Shown here in pieces: positions 63,101-64,000 of a DNA stretch of 64,000 nucleotides. Each line of letters opens with the position of its first letter. Positions within the stretch are counted from its first letter, which is position 1. This DNA is from Sinonovacula constricta (Eukaryota > Mollusca > Bivalvia > Cardiida > Solecurtidae). The notes beneath the pieces are model-generated. The model did no database searches. It worked only from the letters and a program-made list of their open reading frames with translations, and had not been told where the DNA came from. Where the stretch lies: positions 19,939,607 through 20,003,606 of the forward strand of contig CM017556.1 in NCBI GenBank assembly GCA_007844125.1, in the 5' to 3' direction. The translations under genes and the position numbers were made by a program.

Positions 63101-63649
63101 ACACATTGAAGTGACACAGATTTTTATCACTGTGGTGAGGTCCAACTTTTACTGATGGAGGAAGATCCCAGACAAATGTTTGGCTAGAACCACAGCACAC
63201 CCCAGGTAAGCTGTAAGTTGTTCACAACTAAAAGTTTTCACCCTGACTGGAACCCAATCCAAGAAAGTCTGAGGAGTTTGAAGAATTATAAGTCAGCTCA
63301 TCTGTCTATACCATCAGTCAGTGTGCTCCTCACTATTTGTTAATGATTTTTGAGCAATATAACAATGTACACCTATACCTGGTAAGGTGTAGTTGTACCT
63401 AACAAATATAATAAGAGTTTGTTAATTAGAAATGTTACAGGTTAATGCTAAAAACATGCATATATCTAATATATACATGTAGAAACTTTAATTGGCCAAT
63501 TAGTAATTGTAACTGGTAAATTACTTACAGATATTTTTCAAATTGAACACCTTTGAAGTTGTAGAAGCAACTTTAAAATAAAGATCATTGATTCTTCCCT
63601 GGATATATTGCTCAACAGAACCAGGCACATTGATGGCTCCACTTTTCAA
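32964..63649 (-). CDS. Gene B: adhesion G-protein-coupled receptor with long tail, partial at 5' end
   Basis: Twenty-three minus-strand exons were identified by splice sites and by comparison with gene A. Order from the N-terminus: GAIN domain (four exons), GPS (two exons), TM1-TM7 (eight exons), then a cytoplasmic tail of about 380 residues rich in K, R, E and S and ending DPYKVDYW. All phases agree except at the GPS exon 57843-57952, which is one base too long. Leaving out the 91-base exon 35417-35507, the exons sum to 2503 bases, one more than a whole number of codons. TM2 (KYIKSDRAILLLNLCMALII) and ECL2 (CWLSVDTGLLYAFVAPAG) again recall the ADGRB group. Whether the gene is functional depends on the GPS frameshift. 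Coordinates are the span; exons are listed separately. Confidence 0.88.
33722..34093 (+). repeat. Dispersed 370-bp repeat, copy 1
   Basis: Closely similar over its whole length to 49612-49975 in the same orientation. Shared landmarks include AAATGGGGTACATTGGT, GGACTTTATCGCC and GGAAGTGTTTGTTGATGATGG. An internal inverted pair GTAGGTCCTTT / AAAGGACCTAC could form a stem. It lies between the last two coding exons of gene B. No coding capacity; possibly a non-autonomous element. Confidence 0.8.
34304..34458 (-). CDS. Gene B exon: cytoplasmic tail
   Basis: Acceptor GTGCTTTAG and donor GTATTT; phase 0 to 2. It begins PEVKKKKTSGKDRERSRDRS and continues with RDYEYPFETTYMGG. It is entered in frame from a 51-base exon (phase 0) but not from the 91-base exon at 35417-35507. 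Confidence 0.85.
35417..35507 (-). CDS. Gene B exon: alternative, frame-shifting tail exon
   Basis: Acceptor CATTTTCAG and donor GTAACT; 91 bases, phase 0 to 1. Only one frame is open; it reads SHLTSSSQNITSINTAIPMK and then FDQLPEQTEK. Joined to the next exon at 34458 it yields A and then a stop. The exon therefore either ends the protein early when included or is followed by an exon I failed to find. Confidence 0.65.
35508..37740. other. Gene B intron sequence, nothing recognised
   Basis: AT-rich intron between the 91-base exon and the duplicated exon region. No exon, RNA gene or classifiable repeat is supported. Confidence 0.5.
37741..37950 (-). repeat. Tandem duplication unit 2 (contains a 51-bp exon)
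   Basis: Similar to 38650-38890 not only in the exon but in the flanking intron, with shared CATCARCACCTCAGA and CATATGGCATATATACATG. About 900 bases separate the two copies. Confidence 0.8.
37834..37884 (-). CDS. Gene B tandem-duplicated 51-bp exon, copy 2
   Basis: Acceptor TTTATAACAG and donor GTAGGT; 17 codons, phase 0 to 0, reading AKSRKKKVHVYMPYELS. It shares 12 of 17 residues with copy 1, and both splice sites are conserved. Confidence 0.8.
38650..38890 (-). repeat. Tandem duplication unit 1 (contains a 51-bp exon)
   Basis: Upstream partner, in gene B orientation, of the unit at 37741-37950. Divergence is higher outside the exon than within it. Confidence 0.8.
38745..38795 (-). CDS. 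Gene B tandem-duplicated 51-bp exon, copy 1
   Basis: Acceptor TTTTTAGCAG and donor GTAGGT; 17 codons, phase 0 to 0, reading AKHHRKKVHVYMPYGSS. Both copies fit the frame of the exons before and after, so either, both or neither can be spliced in. Confidence 0.8.
38891..40709. other. Gene B intron with weak dispersed repeat sequence
   Basis: Around 39410-39780 phrases such as GGGCAATAACTC recur (39470 and 39613), with adjacent GGAGAAATTAGC-like and CCAATGAGTAATAAAGG-like sequence. This suggests a diverged interspersed repeat. No exon is supported. Confidence 0.4.
40710..41066 (-). CDS. Gene B exon: charged cytoplasmic tail
   Basis: Acceptor TTCATTCCCAG and donor GTGGGT; 119 codons, phase 0 to 0. 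It starts NMSASSKSYDYIDSVPSNQS. It carries a strongly charged TERSKDREREKEKQRHREQE stretch and a serine/lysine-rich end (SKSSRSSKSDEDKG). Probably disordered or coiled-coil in the cytoplasm. Confidence 0.9.
41191..42362. mobile_element. Non-autonomous DNA transposon with 12-bp terminal inverted repeats
   Basis: Left end CAGGGGTGCAAC and right end GTTGCACCACTG are inverted repeats with one mismatch. TA lies immediately outside both ends. The ends resemble hAT termini, but I see no 8-bp duplication; the TA flanks could mean a different superfamily or chance. The ends are GC-richer than the core. No transposase is recognisable inside. Confidence 0.6.
42435..43350. repeat. 52-bp tandem array, about 17 copies
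   Basis: The unit contains CCCCCTTAGTATCAGCAAAC, AAAGACAAGAAAGAAG and ACCATGGTTCCC. CCATGG recurs every 52 bases from 42494 to 43323, with one unit three bases shorter. Copies are nearly identical, so the array is recent. It lies in the gene B intron 41067-43573. Confidence 0.95.
43574..43824 (-). CDS. Gene B exon: cytoplasmic tail
   Basis: Acceptor GTTTCAG and donor GTTAGT; 251 bases, phase 1 to 0. It begins NPFLEVDRQVHAMELAHKKR and includes LEDVKISNILHESEMMSG, an amphipathic, acidic-basic region. Confidence 0.9.
44222..44995. repeat. 45-bp tandem array, about 17 copies
   Basis: Unit AAAGTGACACTTTTCAGTGA followed by CTGGATATCCTACAGATGG and ACACAT. Degenerate copies extend to about 44170 and 45190. 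The 45-base unit is a multiple of three and lacks stops on both strands, so long open frames appear in both directions. It is in the intron between exons 43824 and 45699. Confidence 0.95.
45430..45520. repeat. Diverged interspersed repeat fragment
   Basis: TATAAGCTTGATTGTACTTG with CATACAAAATTTTAACC recurs in related form at 45265-45300 and near 52485-52525 and 52670-52710. Likely a worn dispersed repeat. Boundaries are uncertain. Confidence 0.4.
45699..45756 (-). CDS. Gene B exon: cytoplasmic tail
   Basis: Acceptor AACTCACCAG and donor GTGAGT; 58 bases, phase 0 to 1, reading HNDSSIMTGEKKNNDISTQ. Confidence 0.82.
46321..47527. mobile_element. MULE-like DNA transposon with long inverted repeats and 9-bp target duplication
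   Basis: Terminal inverted repeats of about 150-175 bases (46321-46495 and 47385-47527) share ACAATTCTCAGTYCGGACAT and ACTTGTTTTGCAGGG and are built from short subrepeats. Identical 9-base flanks CCCCAACCA lie at 46312-46320 and 47528-47536. Long TIRs with 9-bp duplications fit Mutator-like elements, and an internal FLYWCH fragment (46787-46879) supports this. No transposase catalytic domain is present, so it is non-autonomous. Confidence 0.78.
46787..47020 (+). pseudogene. FLYWCH zinc-finger fragment inside the MULE-like element
   Basis: Starting at ATG 46787 the frame reads ISNTGSKKILHEGYVYVKNR, then TNKTTIR and TGA at 46880-46882, where a tryptophan (IRW) would be expected. This matches the first half of a FLYWCH domain (KxxLxxxGYxY...N...YW), often carried by MULE transposases. 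A short open stretch follows the stop but shows no cysteine/histidine half. Confidence 0.6.
47751..47872 (-). mobile_element. SINE fragment, same family as 29570-29850
   Basis: On the minus strand it reads ATGGTGTCAGTATAATGGAC, then a CTGGGTTCAGTCCCT-like stretch, and GTGCCCCTGTGCTATAATGA, matching the body of the SINE at 29720-29840. The tRNA-like head is absent or unrecognisable. Confidence 0.8.
48133..48222 (-). CDS. Gene B exon: juxtamembrane tail
   Basis: Acceptor TTGCCACAG and donor GTAGTA; 30 codons, phase 0 to 0. It reads LKDGLKQRGLRKKSLATFES and FKNLRSSNN, and aligns with gene A exon 20910-21002. Confidence 0.85.
48613..48654 (-). CDS. Gene B exon: TM7
   Basis: A 42-base exon, phase 0 to 0, acceptor TTTTTTGCAG and donor GTAAGA, reading GLFIFIFHAVLNKQ. 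Confidence 0.95.
49415..49541 (-). CDS. Gene B exon: TM6
   Basis: Acceptor GTGTTACAG and donor GTAAAC; phase 2 to 0. It reads VGVRSACVLLPILGLTWIFG and then VNESLVAFQYIFAILNSLQ. Confidence 0.96.
49612..49975 (+). repeat. Dispersed 370-bp repeat, copy 2
   Basis: Partner of 33722-34093. This copy lacks the perfect 3' half of the GTAGGTCCTTT inverted pair (AAAGGACCAAC instead). It lies in the intron between the TM6 and ICL3 exons of gene B. Confidence 0.8.
50750..50835 (-). CDS. Gene B exon: third intracellular loop
   Basis: Acceptor ATCTATACAAA-complement TATAG and donor GTAAGT; phase 0 to 2. It reads INFIVIVIVFRTMFKSSAML followed by TKSDKEKA. Confidence 0.92.
51299..51365 (-). CDS. Gene B exon: ECL2 and TM5
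   Basis: Acceptor GTTTCCAG and donor GTAAGT; phase 2 to 0, reading FCWLSVDTGLLYAFVAPAGL. Confidence 0.94.
51600..51772 (-). mobile_element. tRNA-derived SINE-like sequence
   Basis: On the minus strand GGTGGCTGAGAAGTTAAGGC (A-box region of a class II tRNA) is followed by ACAGGTTAAATCC (B box), then about 120 bases of non-tRNA body. The structure does not fold as an intact tRNA. The 3' boundary is approximate. Confidence 0.6.
52812..52881 (-). CDS. Gene B exon: TM4
   Basis: Acceptor CCTATTCCAG and donor GTAAGT; phase 1 to 2, reading IPLVIVIISAGVTKLEGYGN. Confidence 0.92.
53294..53444 (-). CDS. Gene B exon: TM3
   Basis: Acceptor CCATACAG and donor GTAAGT; phase 0 to 1, 151 bases. It reads DVCTAISLLLHYFYLVVFFL, then SYGIEILVSVKFVF and PLAW. 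Confidence 0.95.
54096..54198 (-). CDS. Gene B exon: ICL1 and TM2
   Basis: Acceptor CTTGGCAG and donor GTCAGT; phase 2 to 0, reading YIKSDRAILLLNLCMALIIS and GGVGRADME. Confidence 0.94.
54199..55784. other. Gene B intron with dispersed repeat traces
   Basis: No exon is supported. Phrases such as AACTCCAGAAATATTAAGTT with a GACCAAAATTAAAGG-like neighbour recur loosely at about 54790 and 54960-55130, consistent with worn interspersed repeats. Confidence 0.4.
55785..55888 (-). CDS. Gene B exon: TM1
   Basis: Acceptor GTGTTTCAG and donor GTAAGT; phase 0 to 2, reading ALSIISAVGCAISIFCLLLT and HLIVW. Confidence 0.94.
55889..57842. other. Gene B intron, nothing recognised
   Basis: AT-rich intron between the GPS exon and the TM1 exon. 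No gene, RNA or clear repeat is supported. Confidence 0.45.
57843..57952 (-). pseudogene. Gene B GPS exon with a +1 frameshift
   Basis: Acceptor GTTATTTAG and donor GTAAGT are intact. Entering in the expected phase 2, it reads TFKTDGCSLKSTVG and then TGA. The expected continuation SADFTECACTHLTNFAILM lies one frame over. The exon is 110 bases, whereas the phases require a length of 1 modulo 3 (gene A has 127). One inserted base, or two deleted, lies between the DGC cysteine and the CxC pair, about 57905-57935. Either this allele is broken or the sequence has an error; the surrounding exons look well preserved. Confidence 0.8.
58283..58329 (-). CDS. Gene B micro-exon: first GPS cysteines
   Basis: 47 bases, phase 0 to 2, acceptor CTTCCAG and donor GTAAGT, reading SNYSNPICCYWDFTD. 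It has the usual CxxW context of the GPS and the same length as the gene A exon. Confidence 0.9.
59005..59122 (-). CDS. Gene B exon: GAIN subdomain B
   Basis: Acceptor TTTTCCAG and donor GTAAGT; phase 2 to 0. It reads YDINSDIVSLKVRDLTTSLD and PPVLITFEHFD, the counterpart of gene A exon 4660-4768. Confidence 0.92.
59212..59275. repeat. Short dispersed repeat, copy 1
   Basis: CTTAGCTTGCTACATTTTGT followed by a TAAAAACCTTTGCTAAA-like stretch, matching 63719-63770. Confidence 0.55.
59276..60332. other. Gene B intron, nothing recognised
   Basis: AT-rich intron sequence including a poly-A/poly-T low-complexity patch at about 60055-60110. No exon or RNA is supported. Confidence 0.45.
60333..60411 (-). 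CDS. Gene B exon: GAIN subdomain B
   Basis: Acceptor ATATTTCAG and donor GTAAGG; phase 1 to 2, reading DLQSVLYGASFYRNITSILE and RKLFQDG. Confidence 0.88.
61017..61142 (-). CDS. Gene B exon: GAIN domain
   Basis: Acceptor ATTTTACAG and donor GTAAAC; phase 1 to 1. It reads AEVGVGPTDEPYQFPDRLKT and then STRISVQANTFK. It is longer than the matching gene A exon (126 against 75 bases). Confidence 0.88.
61143..63528. other. Gene B intron, mostly unclassified
   Basis: AT-rich intron between the first two GAIN exons visible here. Apart from the hairpin element at 62117-62274 and two weakly similar segments (about 62755-62830 and 63170-63250, sharing CTAGAACCACAG), nothing is recognised. Confidence 0.45.
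62117..62274. mobile_element. Small hairpin element (MITE-like)
   Basis: Perfect 9-bp terminal inverted repeats TTAGCCTGC / GCAGGCTAA enclose a 158-base segment. Inside, AAATAGTGTAGATCC (62152-62166) and GGATCTACACTATTT (62203-62217) form a perfect 15-bp stem with a 36-base loop. No coding capacity and no clear target duplication. Confidence 0.6.
63529..63649 (-). CDS. Gene B exon: GAIN subdomain A, most 5' exon in the window
   Basis: Acceptor GGATTTCAG and donor GTAAGT; phase 0 to 1. It reads LKSGAINVPGSVEQYIQGRI and continues to TSKVFNLKNI. It matches gene A exon 1914-2040 in phase and approximate length. Upstream exons are outside the window. Confidence 0.8.
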
Positions 63650-63718
63650 CTGAAATCCAATTAAAAATCAATTATTTTCTTTTAAAAAATAAAATGACAC
63701 ATCCATATCAATAAACTA

Positions 63719-63785
63719 ACACTTAGCTTGTCACATTTTGTTAAAAGCCCATGCTAAATAGTTGTTGTTTTTGCTTTAATATTAT
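63719..63785. repeat. Short dispersed repeat, copy 2
   Basis: ACTTAGCTTGTCACATTTTG followed by a TTAAAAGCCCATGCTAAA-like stretch, matching 59212-59275. Confidence 0.55.
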
Positions 63786-64000
63786 ATATGTTATGTCAGA
63801 GTTGATATATTTATAAATATATAAATATATATATATATATATAAATAGGAACTGAATAGGAAATTAGAACAGCTCCTGATCTGACATCTCCCACAAAGAG
63901 GCGGCTGATCTGGGTGTACCATATTTGCCTAAGCCATATAAATACATGAACAGACAGGCTAAGAGTTAGCAATAATCATATGTCTACTTTCAGCTTATGA

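Overview
The window is a piece of an animal nuclear genome: AT-rich, with short exons (42-357 bp) in long introns, GT-AG splice sites and dense repeats. The receptor families, tRNA-derived SINEs, a PIF/Harbinger relict, a Gypsy element with unusual domain order and large minisatellites suggest a lophotrochozoan, most likely a mollusc such as a bivalve. That placement is an inference from general character, not from a diagnostic gene.

Two protein-coding genes account for essentially all supported coding sequence. Both are adhesion G-protein-coupled receptors (aGPCRs), and they converge tail to tail. Gene A (+ strand, 394-22278, 18 exons, 5' end outside the window) encodes most of a GAIN domain, an intact GPS with its tethered agonist, seven membrane segments and a short 74-residue tail. 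Gene B (- strand, 63649-32964, at least 22 exons, 5' end outside) encodes a GAIN domain, GPS, seven membrane segments and a long charged tail of about 380 residues. Fifteen consecutive exons match one-to-one with the same intron phases, so the genes are paralogs from a local inverted duplication. Gene B's GPS exon is one base out of frame between the GPS cysteines. Its tail has a tandem pair of 51-base exons and a 91-base exon that shifts the frame.

Layout. 1-7195: gene A GAIN exons, GPS, TM1, TM2. 7196-12860: one intron holding a decayed Ty3/Gypsy element (about 7640-12734) whose integrase lies upstream of its reverse transcriptase. 12861-15821: TM3 to TM7. 15822-20909: intron with a PIF/Harbinger relict. 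20910-22278: cytoplasmic-tail exons, separated by an intron holding a miniature LTR element whose LTRs carry a 5S-rRNA-like promoter. 22279-32963: intergenic, with a C-rich 21-bp minisatellite, a 5-kb minisatellite of 16-bp units with higher-order periods, and a SINE with perfect target-site duplications. 32964-48654: gene B tail and TM7 exons, with two further tandem arrays (52-bp and 45-bp units), a 12-bp-TIR DNA element and a MULE-like element carrying part of a FLYWCH domain. 49415-63649: the other gene B exons with dispersed repeats and small hairpin elements.

Both receptors are expected at the plasma membrane, autoproteolysed at the GPS and activated by the Stachel peptide that follows it. 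The different tails suggest different intracellular partners. The strongest novelty candidates are the 5S-like promoter inside a miniature LTR element (21642-22080), the gene B duplicated tail exons with the nearby frame-shifting exon, the GPS frameshift, and the Gypsy domain order.
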